Notes: a model not told the origin generated them from the sequence alone. A DNA stretch of 64,000 nt from Anabaena sp. PCC 7108 (GCF_000332135.1 NZ_KB235896.1:5091356-5155355); one strand, 5' to 3'. Shown: positions 18,532-27,414, numbered from the stretch's first letter. Numbers and translations are program-made.

Positions 18532-20601
18532 CTACCGTTCAACCTCAACAATTTCAGTATATTCAAAACCATTCAAACTCTGTCGAACCAAAGCATATCT
18601 TTCCCTACCCAACTCAATAAAATCCTGTTCACAATTAGGTTTAGAAGAATAATAAACCAACACATATTCCTTCCCAATTTTATCAGCAATTTCCTCCTCA
18701 ACCTCCACCCTCCATTGAGTCTTAGTTACTAAAACGATTAACTGATTTGCTAACTTAGGAATAGTTCTCGCAATGTGACGACGAGAATTAGCATCTAAAC
18801 TTCCAAAAGGAGAATCCATGACAATGGGAAAAGTGCTACTATCAGGAACCATCATCATTTTCCGTTTCTCACTCCAGTCGCGCACCTTATCAATAATACT
18901 AGCGATAAAAGATAAACTGAGAATTTGATTTTCTCCTGTAGAAGCTGCGACTGGTGCTTCAATTCCCGTCGTATTTTCCACCAAACTCAACTCATACTTT
19001 TCGCTAATTTTAGGAACATATGGAGTAAAAGACATATCTGAGAAAATTTCCTGTACCCGCTGTTCCAATTGCAGACGAAACTGATTTTCTTGACGATTTT
19101 TAACTTCCGATAAACGTTCAATTGCATCTTGAGTAGCATTAATGCGACGCTGTGCTAAAGATTGTTTTTCTTCATTTTGCTTTTGCTTAGATATTTGTTT
19201 AAATAAAGCATCAATATCAGTTTTGAGGTGAGAGAGTTCCTGTTGATTTGCACCTTGTTCTCGATTTAATTCATCAATTTTCGCTTCAATTTCATCAAGA
19301 CGTTTTTGTAAACTGCTAATTTCCTCATTCGGATCTTTTCGCAGTTGTTCTTGAATACCCGCTAATTCCAGTTCAACTTGATTAAGATTTTCCCGTAACT
19401 GTTGAATTCGTGCTTGTTCCCTATCCGCTTCTTCCCAAAATGAAATTGCTTGTTTGTCAATTTCATCAACTTGTGCGCTCATTCTAATTGCGGTTTCTTC
19501 CACTGTCGAAGAACCTGCTTTTCTCATTATATTTTTAACATGAAAATGAGTATGAGTACCTTCCCTTAAATCTGCACCACAAATACAACGTCCTGATTGT
19601 AATAACTCATCTAAAAATTCCCGCGAAATTCCCACTGTCAATTCACCACGTTGTTTTAAATCTGTAAATATTTCCCGAAATTTAGCTGTAGTTTCCGATA
19701 ATAGAACTGTATAACCTCGTGCGGAAATAACTTTTTTTAAATTTTCCCGTGTTTTCTTCAATTCTTCCCGTAAGCTATCCCTTTGTGATTCTAAGTTTTG
19801 CTTTCTTTCCTGTAATTCCTTAACAGCACTCAATTCTCGTAACTTATTACTAACTTCCTTTTTAAAAGTTTGTTGATATTCCAACTCTTGATTTATTTCT
19901 GTTTGACGTTTATTGATATTGTCAATTTCCAGTTCTTGTTTTTCCTGCTGAGTTAATAACTGTTTAGTTTCCGCGTCACCAATATTTTTCAAATCAGTTT
20001 CTAAACTCTTTTTAGCATCTTTCAGATGTTTGATAGAAAGTTCAATTACTTCCACACCTAAAAAAGTCCTAATTGCTTCTGCAATTTCTGCTTTGTTATC
20101 AGAACGCACAATTTCTTCAATGCGTTCACCGTCAAAGAAAAAATATTGATGTAAACTTGCTGGTAAAATTTGAGTAATGATTTCCTCAGCTTGCTGAAGG
20201 GGAAAATACCATTTTCCGTCATCTCCAGCAACTTGAATTTTTAACTGAGTTTTACCAGCTTCAATAAAATCACTTTCATTTTTATAAACCCGACAACCAC
20301 GAGTAGCACGATAACGATTACTTTCATGTTCCCAACCAACTTCTACCCAACATTCTACAGGTTGACTAGGTTGAGATTCTGCAATTGCGCGTTTATTTAC
20401 TAACTGTTCTGTTGACGCAAACGCAGCACTAAATTTTTCATATAATACCCAGGTAAACGCATTCAAAATACTGGTTTTACCTGCGCCATTACTACCATAA
20501 ATCATCGTAGTATTGCGAACATCTCCACCAGCTAAAGTTATTTCTGGGGTTTTTCCATAAAAGGAACGAAAATTACATAATTTAATTGAAGTTAGCTTCA
20601 T
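18532..20601 (-). CDS. Second DndD-like SMC/Rad50-type ATPase, diverged paralogue
   Basis: This 689-residue protein has Walker A YGSNGAGKTSI at 35-45, FFFDGERIEEIVRS (parallel to FLFDGEQVKELAEQ in dndD), two coiled-coil arms, a CxC motif (GRCICGADL) near residue 340 where Rad50 has its zinc hook, the signature STGENQILSLSF and Walker B FPIVMDSPFGSLD. It belongs to the DndD/Rad50 group but differs strongly from the DndD at 8541-10529. The start codon overlaps the stop of a 57-residue gene (ATGA). With the helicase upstream it is a candidate restriction module. Confidence 0.88.
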   Translation of the reverse strand: MKLTSIKLCNFRSFYGKTPEITLAGGDVRNTTMIYGSNGAGKTSILNAFTWVLYEKFSAAFASTEQLVNKRAIAESQPSQPVECWVEVGWEHESNRYRATRGCRVYKNESDFIEAGKTQLKIQVAGDDGKWYFPLQQAEEIITQILPASLHQYFFFDGERIEEIVRSDNKAEIAEAIRTFLGVEVIELSIKHLKDAKKSLETDLKNIGDAETKQLLTQQEKQELEIDNINKRQTEINQELEYQQTFKKEVSNKLRELSAVKELQERKQNLESQRDSLREELKKTRENLKKVISARGYTVLLSETTAKFREIFTDLKQRGELTVGISREFLDELLQSGRCICGADLREGTHTHFHVKNIMRKAGSSTVEETAIRMSAQVDEIDKQAISFWEEADREQARIQQLRENLNQVELELAGIQEQLRKDPNEEISSLQKRLDEIEAKIDELNREQGANQQELSHLKTDIDALFKQISKQKQNEEKQSLAQRRINATQDAIERLSEVKNRQENQFRLQLEQRVQEIFSDMSFTPYVPKISEKYELSLVENTTGIEAPVAASTGENQILSLSFIASIIDKVRDWSEKRKMMMVPDSSTFPIVMDSPFGSLDANSRRHIARTIPKLANQLIVLVTKTQWRVEVEEEIADKIGKEYVLVYYSSKPNCEQDFIELGRERYALVRQSLNGFEYTEIVEVER

Positions 20602-20771
20602 TGCACCGCTTCCTTCACTATTGTGAGAATATCATCATTAATATGACCTTTGCTCTTTCTATCTAATCTACTTTTCTCTAATTTACATACCTTATCAATA
20701 ATTTGCTTGACTTCTGGTGGTGCGGTGGTAATTGGTTCTTGTACATCTTCAATATTTGAATGTTCTGGCAT
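20598..20771 (-). CDS. 57-residue protein coupled to the second DndD-like ATPase
   Basis: The gene starts MPEHSNIEDVQEPITTAPPE and ends with a charged helix (VKQIIDKVCKLEKSRLDRKS then HINDDILTIVKEAVQ). Its TGA overlaps the ATG of the ATPase gene (ATGA), a strong sign that it is translated. I do not recognise a family. The size and helical C-terminus suggest a small accessory subunit, inferred from the coupling only. No Shine-Dalgarno is evident at its own start. Confidence 0.68.
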   Translation of the reverse strand: MPEHSNIEDVQEPITTAPPEVKQIIDKVCKLEKSRLDRKSKGHINDDILTIVKEAVQ

Positions 20772-20801
20772 TTTTTTGTTTGTGTTTAGAGGTGTAAGAG
20801 T

Positions 20802-20839
20802 AAATAAACCGCAAAGGCGCGAAGGGCGCGAAGGAAGAA
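20802..20839. repeat. Left arm of inverted repeat around GxxExxY gene
   Basis: The stretch aaataaaccgcaaaggcgcg plus aagggcgcgaaggaag is matched in inverted orientation at 21270-21305 with only a few changes. The arms bracket the GxxExxY gene almost exactly, as if the gene plus arms moved as a cassette. Confidence 0.85.
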
Positions 20840-20852
20840 CGAAGAAGAGAAT

Positions 20853-21263
20853 TTAAGAAGAGAGGATGACTCGTTTTATTCCTTCTTTGAGGATGGGGAC
20901 GTTAAAGTTTATGAGGAGTCCGAGACGGTTATTTGTCATTTTTAGATATGAAATAACTTGAGCTTCGTGAATGGGAGCTAATTTTTCTACAGCTTTCAAT
21001 TCAACAACTAAAATATCACCAACCAAAAAATCTAATTCACCCTCACCAATAAGATTACCTTTATAATTTATTGCTACTAAATATTTAGGTTTACAAGGTA
21101 TCCCCCGCAAACGCAATTCACAACATAAAGCTTCCTGATAAACCCTTTCCAAAAACCCCGCTCCCAACACCCGATGGACCTCAATAGCCGCACCAATCAC
21201 CGCATAAGCCAATCTCTCCACCTCATCACCCAACTCCCTCATTCTTCCCTCTTCCTTCTTCAT
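20853..21263 (-). CDS. GxxExxY protein (PD-(D/E)xK-like)
   Basis: The family signature GAGFLERVYQEALCCELRLRG gives the motif G-x-x-E-x-x-Y, followed by GELDFLVGDILVVELKAVEKL with the nuclease-like acidic residues and Lys. The frame extends upstream to 21302, but those first residues are encoded by the flanking dispersed repeat; the ATG at 21263 or the one at 21242 (preceded by GAGGGAAGA) is more likely. The function of GxxExxY proteins is unknown, though the fold suggests a nuclease. It interrupts the spacing between the helicase gene and the 57-residue gene. Confidence 0.85.
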   Translation of the reverse strand: MKKEEGRMRELGDEVERLAYAVIGAAIEVHRVLGAGFLERVYQEALCCELRLRGIPCKPKYLVAINYKGNLIGEGELDFLVGDILVVELKAVEKLAPIHEAQVISYLKMTNNRLGLLINFNVPILKEGIKRVILSS

Positions 21264-21269
21264 TCCCTC

Positions 21270-21305
21270 TTCCTTCGCGCTCTTCGCGCCTTCGCGGTTC
21301 ATTTA
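21270..21305. repeat. Right arm of inverted repeat around GxxExxY gene
   Basis: This is the reverse complement of the repeat at 20802-20839 (ccttcgcgctcttcgcgcct followed by tcgcggttcattt). It overlaps the extended N-terminus of the GxxExxY frame and lies 4 nt from the stop of the helicase gene. Confidence 0.85.
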
Positions 21306-21308
21306 TCT

Positions 21309-22790
21309 TCAAATATCCAACAAACCATATCGCTTTTGTAAAGCCAATAACTTCATCCTAGCTTCCCCAGCGTTATCTGCTAAATCAGCAAATTCCACAA
21401 AACGCCGTAATTCCTTCTTTAACAAATTCCTTTCTACTTCGATAGTTTCTCTATCCAAATCTGGAGGTAAAATAATCATATCAAATATAGTTGCCCTATC
21501 CTTACCTGGATGAGGACGCAAAACTCGTCCGCGACGTTGGATAAATTGACGGGGATTTCCTGAACTTGATAAAATTACCGCAGTTTGAATAGCGGGAATA
21601 TCCACACCTTCATCTAAACAACGAATAGCAACTAAACCTTGCAATTCTCCACTTTCAAATTGACAGCGTAAAGTTTCTCTTTCTTCTAAAGAAGTTTGTG
21701 CGGTGTAGGTGCTGACTTTATAACCTAATTCTACCCCCAAAATTTTAGAAACAGCTTTGAGTTGACGCAAAGATGAACGTTGTCCGGTTTCTGGAGAACC
21801 ATCACTACAATAAAATAGAGTATGGCTTGTGTCTTTGCGAGTCTCCATTAATTCCCGTAAAGCTGTTAATTTATTTTCTGCTGTACCAATTAACCTAGCA
21901 CGTTGTATTAATAAAGATTTGATATCTTCGTTGTCTTCAAAATCGCCAATATCACCATGATCTCGTTCTCGATATAATAATGAGCGGCCGATTTTTTTGG
22001 TTAACTTAAGATAGGCAATACTTTCAGCCTCTGTCAATTCTACCAAAACGGGATAATAAAGATAATGTACCAAAGCTCCTTGTGCGATCGCATCCTGTAA
22101 ACTAAACTCAGGTTGGAGAACAGAACCGAAATAATCAAATAAAGATTCTGTCCCCCCATCATCAAAATACCTTTCTGGAGTCGCAGATAAAGCCAGTCGC
22201 AACCCCACATTCCGAGGTAAACTTTCCTCTAACCTAGGTGCGCCCAAATTATGGGCTTCATCACCAATAATTACAGTTTTAGCCGGAAAATATTTAAGTT
22301 GCGACTGAAAACCATCACCAATTAAAGTCGAGTTAGTGGTAATTACCGTCACAAAACCTTGAGAACCAGAACGCAGATTATAAATTTGCGTTGATAGTTG
22401 ACCTTGCCAAGTACGTAAATTCTCGAAAGCCAAAATCGGCTCCAAGTTAAATTTCTCACATTCTCTAGCCCATTGGCTGACAAGATGACGATAGGGACAA
22501 ACCACCAACAAGACTTGTAACCCAATCTGCTGATACAATTCACAAGCAATAGCCAGTGCAGTAATAGTCTTACCACTACCAGTAGCCATTTTTAAAGTTC
22601 CCCTACCATTATTAGCAAACCAGCTAGTAATAGCTTCACGCTGATATCCCCGCAATTGCAGAGATAAAGGCATTTTTGGACATCCCGGTAATGGCTGCTT
22701 AACGTGATAACTGCCCTTTTTCTCGCCCACATAAGGTAACTTGAGAGAGAAAGAAGGCAATTTCTGCACTGGTGTTTGCGTTATATACAT
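21309..22790 (-). CDS. Dnd-type restriction helicase (superfamily 2 DEAH)
   Basis: This 493-residue SF2 helicase has Q-motif-like LRGYQREAITSWF, Walker A MATGSGKT at about 68-75, DEAH box GDEAHNLG, motif III ALSATPERY and motif VI QRRGRVLRPHPGKD. The N-terminus (LPSFSLKLPYVGEKKGSY) and the length match the family called DNA phosphorothioation system restriction enzyme. No separate nuclease domain is evident. Together with the second DndD-like ATPase it may form the restriction arm of this Dnd island in place of dndFGH, which is absent here. That pairing is inference. Confidence 0.85.
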   Translation of the reverse strand: MYITQTPVQKLPSFSLKLPYVGEKKGSYHVKQPLPGCPKMPLSLQLRGYQREAITSWFANNGRGTLKMATGSGKTITALAIACELYQQIGLQVLLVVCPYRHLVSQWARECEKFNLEPILAFENLRTWQGQLSTQIYNLRSGSQGFVTVITTNSTLIGDGFQSQLKYFPAKTVIIGDEAHNLGAPRLEESLPRNVGLRLALSATPERYFDDGGTESLFDYFGSVLQPEFSLQDAIAQGALVHYLYYPVLVELTEAESIAYLKLTKKIGRSLLYRERDHGDIGDFEDNEDIKSLLIQRARLIGTAENKLTALRELMETRKDTSHTLFYCSDGSPETGQRSSLRQLKAVSKILGVELGYKVSTYTAQTSLEERETLRCQFESGELQGLVAIRCLDEGVDIPAIQTAVILSSSGNPRQFIQRRGRVLRPHPGKDRATIFDMIILPPDLDRETIEVERNLLKKELRRFVEFADLADNAGEARMKLLALQKRYGLLDI

Positions 22791-22792
22791 AA

Positions 22793-22827
22793 ATTGGTGA
22801 TTGGTGATTGGTGATTGGTGATTGGTT
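22793..22827. repeat. Heptad repeat (ttggtga)n
   Basis: Four to five tandem copies of the ggtgatt heptad lie immediately before the helicase start. A partial copy reappears at 22921. The stretch between them resembles the cctctgtggttggttatt dispersed repeat. Confidence 0.9.
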
Positions 22828-22984
22828 AGGACTTATACAAAAACTCTCCCAAAATTTTATTTCGACCTGTTCTCTGCGTCCTCTGTGGTTGGTTATTCCG
22901 TGAATCGTGCATAAGTCCTATTGGTGATTGGTAATTGGAAAAACTCTTACCCATTACCCATTACCTATCACCCATTACCATTTT

Positions 22985-23590
22985 TCAGTTATAATCCCGC
23001 CAAACACCAATTAAAGAACCTTGTACCTGTACTTGCATTGCTGGTACTTCAATGGGATTGTACTTAGGATTTGCCGGTTTGAGAGTCACCAGATCATCAT
23101 GACGATAAAAACGTTTTAATGTTGTACCATGTCCTTCAACTCTAGCTGCCACAATAGTTCCATTTTTTAACTGATTGGGTTCTGCTACCGGACGCAAAAA
23201 TACCACATCACCATCAGCAATCAAATCTTCAATCATGCTATCACCAGCAACCCGCAAAGCATAACTATGGGCAGGTAATGATAAATTAGCCAAGTCTAAA
23301 TGTTCTACAGCATCCGTAAAAGGTTCAATTAATCCCCCAGCAGCAATAGTTCCTAAAATCGGCACACCTAGCTTAACAGAACGCAAAACCCGAATCGTTC
23401 GCGCCTTACCTTCTTTCCATTCAATATATCCCTTATTGCGTAAATGCTCCAAACGGCTTTGAATCGGTGCTGGTGACTTCAGGTTCATTCCTTGCATCAT
23501 TTGACGAATAGAAGGCGAATGCTGATTCATTCGGATATATTCTGTCAACCATTCGTATAATTCTTGTTGAGCTTCTGTTAGCCTTTCCAT
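22985..23590 (-). CDS. lexA: LexA-type repressor
   Basis: The N-terminal winged helix-turn-helix (residues 1-70, with HSPSIRQMMQGMNLKSPAPI) is followed by the cleavage site in GTIAAGGLIEP and a peptidase S24 domain with the catalytic Ser in GDSMIEDLI and Lys in GTTLKRF. All residues needed for self-cleavage are present, unlike some unicellular cyanobacterial LexA proteins. At 201 residues it is full length. A LexA box lies 33-46 bp upstream, so it is autoregulated. It is transcribed in the same direction as argF, about 160 bp downstream of it. Confidence 0.96.
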   Translation of the reverse strand: MERLTEAQQELYEWLTEYIRMNQHSPSIRQMMQGMNLKSPAPIQSRLEHLRNKGYIEWKEGKARTIRVLRSVKLGVPILGTIAAGGLIEPFTDAVEHLDLANLSLPAHSYALRVAGDSMIEDLIADGDVVFLRPVAEPNQLKNGTIVAARVEGHGTTLKRFYRHDDLVTLKPANPKYNPIEVPAMQVQVQGSLIGVWRDYN

Positions 23591-23622
23591 AATTTTTTCG
23601 GGAAGTAATTACAAATGTCTCT

Positions 23623-23636
23623 AGAACATTAGTACT
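23623..23636 (-). promoter_or_regulatory. LexA box upstream of lexA
   Basis: Read on the minus strand the site is AGTACTAATGTTCT. It fits the cyanobacterial LexA consensus RGTACNNNDGTWCB, and it lies 33-46 bp before the lexA start, as expected for autorepression. Confidence 0.88.
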
Positions 23637-23747
23637 ACAAAAATCTTCCCTTAACAAGATTCAATTGAAGATTAATGGTAATTGGTAATAAATAATTTGG
23701 AATTGTTATTTCTCTTACTCATTACCTATTACCCATTACTTAGAAAG

Positions 23748-24668
23748 CTACTTAGCCCCTAAAATACTAGCCAGTAAAGCCTTTTGAGCGTGTAATCTGT
23801 TTTCTGCCTGATCCCAAACCTTTGATTGAGAACCCTCGATTACTTCCTCAGTAATTTCTTCACCACGATGGGCTGGTAAACAGTGTAAAACAATTGCCGC
23901 TGGATCTGCAAGACTTAATAAGTTTTCAGAAATTTGATAAGGTTGAAAAATTGGCAATCTATTATCAGCTTCTGCCTCTTGTCCCATACTTGCCCAAACA
24001 TCAGTGTAAAGTACAGATGCACCTTTAGCAGCTGCTTCTGGATCATGAGTGAGAACAACTTCAGTTTTATTATTAGCTATTGTCCTCGCTTTTTCCACAA
24101 TTTCTGCATCTGGTGCATATCCCGACGGAAAAGCCACCCGCACATTCATTCCCACCAATGCACAACCCAACATCAGAGAATTAGCGACATTATTCCCATC
24201 ACCCACATAAGTCAAAGTTAAACCAGCCAAAGTCCCAAAACATTCTTGAATTGTCAATAAATCAGCTAAAACCTGACAAGGATGTTCTAAATCTGTCAAG
24301 GCATTAATCACAGGAATTTTGGCATAATCAGCAAAAGTCTCCAACTCCTGCTGGGCAAAAGTGCGAATTGCTAAAATATCCAGATAACGATCCAACACTC
24401 TGGCTGTATCCTGTACAGGTTCTCCACGACTCACCTGAGTCACATTGGGGTTAAGATCGATTACCTGTCCACCCAGTTGGTACATCGCCACTGTAAAGCT
24501 TACTCTCGTGCGAGTTGAAGCTTTAGAGAATAACAAACCCAACACTTTATTACATTGCAACTTTAGCTGTTGCGACTTAAGCAGAGTTGCCAATTCTAGA
24601 AGTTCTTGCAGTTCAGTAGAACTCAGATCCGCCAGACCTAATAAATCTCGTCCGATCAATGCTGCCAT
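23748..24668 (-). CDS. argF: Ornithine carbamoyltransferase
   Basis: The enzyme makes citrulline from ornithine and carbamoyl phosphate in arginine synthesis. Motifs are clear: carbamoyl-phosphate site STRTRVSF, HPCQVLADLLT, DVWASMGQE and the ornithine/zinc-type HCLPAHRGEE. The open frame begins at 24725 but the family start is MAALIGRDLLGL, at ATG 24668, giving 306 residues. It runs toward lexA on the minus strand. Confidence 0.97.
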   Translation of the reverse strand: MAALIGRDLLGLADLSSTELQELLELATLLKSQQLKLQCNKVLGLLFSKASTRTRVSFTVAMYQLGGQVIDLNPNVTQVSRGEPVQDTARVLDRYLDILAIRTFAQQELETFADYAKIPVINALTDLEHPCQVLADLLTIQECFGTLAGLTLTYVGDGNNVANSLMLGCALVGMNVRVAFPSGYAPDAEIVEKARTIANNKTEVVLTHDPEAAAKGASVLYTDVWASMGQEAEADNRLPIFQPYQISENLLSLADPAAIVLHCLPAHRGEEITEEVIEGSQSKVWDQAENRLHAQKALLASILGAK

Positions 24669-24968
24669 GCTGATGATGTTTAAATAATAATGATCTGTGT
24701 CTGTGCCTTTACTCAGCCGCCTCAAAAGGAATACAGTCTTAAAACTGTACCAAATATTGTTACTTTGAGCTACAGAACTAAAGTCAGCTTTTGTAATACA
24801 TAATCAGTTTTTAACTAAACAGCATATTTTTGCTTTTGATACAAGTAGCCAGGGACTAAAAATAAGCTATGGATGAGAGAGAAAATTTCTTCTGCTTAAC
24901 ACTAGACAAATTTCATATTTATGATATGATTATAAATCAGTGAGTGCTTAAAGCTTACTTCCCAAATC

Positions 24969-25040
24969 GCCAGCATAGCACAGTGGTAGTGCATCCGACT
25001 TGTAATCGGAAGGTCGCGAGTTCAAATCCCGCTGCTGGCT
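24969..25040 (+). tRNA. tRNA-Thr (anticodon TGT)
   Basis: The 72-nt cloverleaf folds fully: acceptor GCCAGCA/TGCTGGC, D arm GCAC..GTGC, anticodon stem TCCGA/TCGGA with loop CTTGTAA (anticodon TGT), T arm GCGAG-TTCAAAT-CCCGC and discriminator T. CCA is not encoded. It stands alone between argF and the repeat region. Confidence 0.97.
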
Positions 25041-25215
25041 TAATTTAGATTAGCAAATTAAGGTTGATTCTTGAAGCAAGTACGTGTTTATTCGCGCACA
25101 GAATCGCCGAAGTCTTGATTATTGATGATTTTTCAAAAAAGTTTTGAGTTAAGTTAATTAATACGCTCAATTAACTTGCTTAAAAATATTTCATCAAAAC
25201 CCTATTTAAAATTAA

Positions 25216-25340
25216 TATCATGTCCGCCTAATCACTTATCAAAAAAAATCTCCGCGTAAGAGCGTCTCCGTGTCTTGAGCGTCAGTCTAAATGATAAGTA
25301 TATCTCTGACGAGACGCTACGCGAACAACTGGACATGATA
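25216..25340. mobile_element. MITE-like element, copy 1
   Basis: This 125-bp element begins tatcatgtccg and ends ggacatgata, giving terminal inverted repeats, with an internal second inverted pair (acttatca/tgataagt). Copy 2 lies at 49634-49750 and differs by three substitutions and an 8-bp deletion. There is no coding capacity. Another inverted match, atgataagtagg at 25334 against cctacttatcat at 25487, suggests nested repeats here. Confidence 0.85.
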
Positions 25341-25465
25341 AGTAGGTGAACGGAAAAAAACCGTAGACGCGCAGCGGCTTCTCGAAGAGTACTATGTAAC
25401 GAAAAGTAAAATCTCCCAAAACCTCTTCTCTGTTCCCTGTTAAGAGTTCCCTGTTCCCTTGTCAT

Positions 25466-25493
25466 AACGACAATTTTTAACGCCAACCTACTT
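25466..25493. repeat. 28-bp dispersed repeat
   Basis: The sequence aacgacaatttttaacgcc and its continuation aacctactt recurs in inverted orientation at 59480-59507 with one mismatch in 28. Its role is unknown; it ends inside the inverted arm at 25487. Confidence 0.85.
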
Positions 25494-25667
25494 ATCATTT
25501 TAATGAGGTTAATAGGGTAAGGTTTGTTTACCTACCCTTAAATATCATCTAATTTAGTGAATGCTAACTTGCTTTTAACAGGCATCATTAGTGGTTTCAA
25601 AAATTCACTTGATATTTGATAGTGAATGGAATAACCTAGATAGTCAGTTATCTTTTTTGGGAAGTTT

Positions 25668-26051
25668 ATGAACAAAAAGCTCATACTGAATTTACTAGCC
25701 AGTTCCTCAATTTTTACATCGTTGATGTCTACACTGGGTATCATTAATCCTGCCCATGCTAGTGTTAATCTGACCCAGCGATTAATCCACACTAATGACG
25801 GTCGTACTTGTATTACCAATCCTCACGGTCTCAAAGACTTTGTATGTATTCGAGATTCCGAGAGAGATCCAAAGGCTGTTCCTGTACCCAAATCTACGTT
25901 AGTCTCATCGAAACCATCTGATAACACAATTGCTGAACTTAATTTTACAGATGAAGAAAGCGAGGCCGCAATTAGAATATTTAAGTGCGATTGTCCCTAT
26001 TGCATCAATTCTTTACGACAATTACGCGGTATGGGCAACTTGGTTTACTAA
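25668..26051 (+). CDS. Secreted cysteine-containing protein of unknown function
   Basis: A signal peptide (MNKKLILNLLASSSIFTSL through AHAS, cleaved near residue 31) leads a 96-residue mature protein. A first pair of Cys residues lies at RTCITNP and DFVCIRD and a second group at KCDCPYCINSLRQLRG, so two disulfides or a metal site are possible. The middle is a polar Pro/Ser linker (AVPVPKSTLVSSKPS). I do not recognise a family. It stands alone between the MITE region and the EamA permease gene. Confidence 0.75.
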   Translation: MNKKLILNLLASSSIFTSLMSTLGIINPAHASVNLTQRLIHTNDGRTCITNPHGLKDFVCIRDSERDPKAVPVPKSTLVSSKPSDNTIAELNFTDEESEAAIRIFKCDCPYCINSLRQLRGMGNLVY

Positions 26052-26355
26052 GCTTTACGAGTATTAGCCATCATAATTTTGACTCGACTTTTTATTTCCC
26101 TTGAGTTTGTAGAAGTTGATTACCAGAAAATTAGCATTTTTGTAACCAAATACCCATTAAATCTTTTAACTATTCTATAGTTAGATTAACTAAAAATTGC
26201 GATCGCTAATCACAACAGATCAAAACTATTACTTTGTATAAAGTAAAACTTGGTTTTGAAGGTTTTTAAATTTTAATTCCTTCTCCACATAATTTCAGTT
26301 TTGTCTCACCTAAAGTATTTACAATTAAAAGTATTTTCTTTACAGTGGTGTTATT
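26052..26355. other. Intergenic region, no gene seen
   Basis: This AT-rich spacer contains one GCGATCGC-type site (near 26200) and presumably the promoter for the EamA permease gene. I see no ORF, repeat or structured RNA that I can support. Confidence 0.6.
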
Positions 26356-27414
26356 GTGACCAGACAGAGAAAAAGACATCTTTCCATCCCCAAAATTCCA
26401 GGTCAAATCTATCTCTGGCTGGCAATTCTGATTTTTGGAGCCTCTAGTGCAGTTACCCGCAAACTAACGCAAATCGGCGCTCAACACTTCATCGATGGTC
26501 GAAATCCAATTTCTCTGTGTAATGTTTTATTCGTAGGTAATCTCTGCGCTTTAATAGTTCTGTTACTAATTTATGGACGACAGTGCAATAAAGCGACTTT
26601 GCAGCAACTGTCAAAAAAAGATTGGTACTTACTAACAACGGTAGCTATTTTATCTGGAGCCATTATTCCCGGCTTAGTTTTTCAGGCATTAGCAATAACA
26701 AGAGTCAACAATATCATTTTGATTGGCCGCTTGGAACCACCGTTAACTATGGCTTTATCAGTGTGGTTACTGCGGGAACGGGTGAATCGTTGGGACGTTA
26801 TGGGAGCCTTGGCTGCATTTGTTGGTGTCACCCTCACTATTCTCCTTCAACCACCAGGAGCAGCGATGATGAATATGGGAGGTGTAGGAGTTGGTATTGG
26901 CGAACTATTAGTAACATTCGCTGCCTTGATTTCTGTAGTTTCCACAATTATTGTCAAAGGATGGCTTGCCCATATCCCCCTAGGAATCTTCAGTATCTTT
27001 CGTACGGCTCTAGGAACTGTAGTATTTTTCTTCCTGGCTTTAATTCTCTATGGCCGCGACCACTTTAAAGATGTATTATCACCTTTTCTGTGGCAGTGGA
27101 TGCTTGTTTATGGTGGCGTAATTGTCGTCCTAGGTCAATCATTTTGGCTTAAAGGCTTGAGAGCTTCTACAGTCTCAGAGGCTTCCTTAGCCGGCTCTTT
27201 TACCCCCATTGTCGGTATTCTAGCAGCTTACTTGGTACTGGGAGAAGCCCCTACCGTAGCTCAATATATCGGTGGTAGCTTGGTTTTGGTTGGTATATTC
27301 TTGAGCCAGATTGGGATCAGACTTCAGAGCAATCGCAAAAATACATCTAAAAAAGTAAATTCTCTTCCAGCAGAACAAGAAGTAGAAACTGGAATGGGAT
27401 TTAAGGGCATATAG
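26356..27414 (+). CDS. EamA / drug-metabolite transporter family permease
   Basis: This 352-residue membrane protein has about ten helices arranged as two EamA halves: the first covers residues 20-160 (IFGASSAVTRKLTQIGAQHF, then AILSGAIIPGLVFQALAITR) and the second about 175-320 (GIGELLVTFAALISVVSTII, then FTPIVGILAAYLVLGEAP). The start is a GTG. The tail after residue 325 is polar. Substrates of such proteins are metabolites or amino acids but cannot be predicted here. Confidence 0.85.
   Translation: MTRQRKRHLSIPKIPGQIYLWLAILIFGASSAVTRKLTQIGAQHFIDGRNPISLCNVLFVGNLCALIVLLLIYGRQCNKATLQQLSKKDWYLLTTVAILSGAIIPGLVFQALAITRVNNIILIGRLEPPLTMALSVWLLRERVNRWDVMGALAAFVGVTLTILLQPPGAAMMNMGGVGVGIGELLVTFAALISVVSTIIVKGWLAHIPLGIFSIFRTALGTVVFFFLALILYGRDHFKDVLSPFLWQWMLVYGGVIVVLGQSFWLKGLRASTVSEASLAGSFTPIVGILAAYLVLGEAPTVAQYIGGSLVLVGIFLSQIGIRLQSNRKNTSKKVNSLPAEQEVETGMGFKGI

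Noticed and set aside
20650-20856. Plus-strand ORF opposite the 57-residue gene
   Set aside because: It runs into the dispersed repeat and lacks a ribosome site, whereas the minus-strand gene is coupled by ATGA to the ATPase gene.
23433-23657. Minus-strand ORF over the lexA start
   Set aside because: It is an alternative frame of the lexA promoter and first codons and has no homology.
24726-24968. Extra tRNA or promoter element before tRNA-Thr
   Set aside because: I see no second cloverleaf; the AT-rich stretch is only a likely promoter region.
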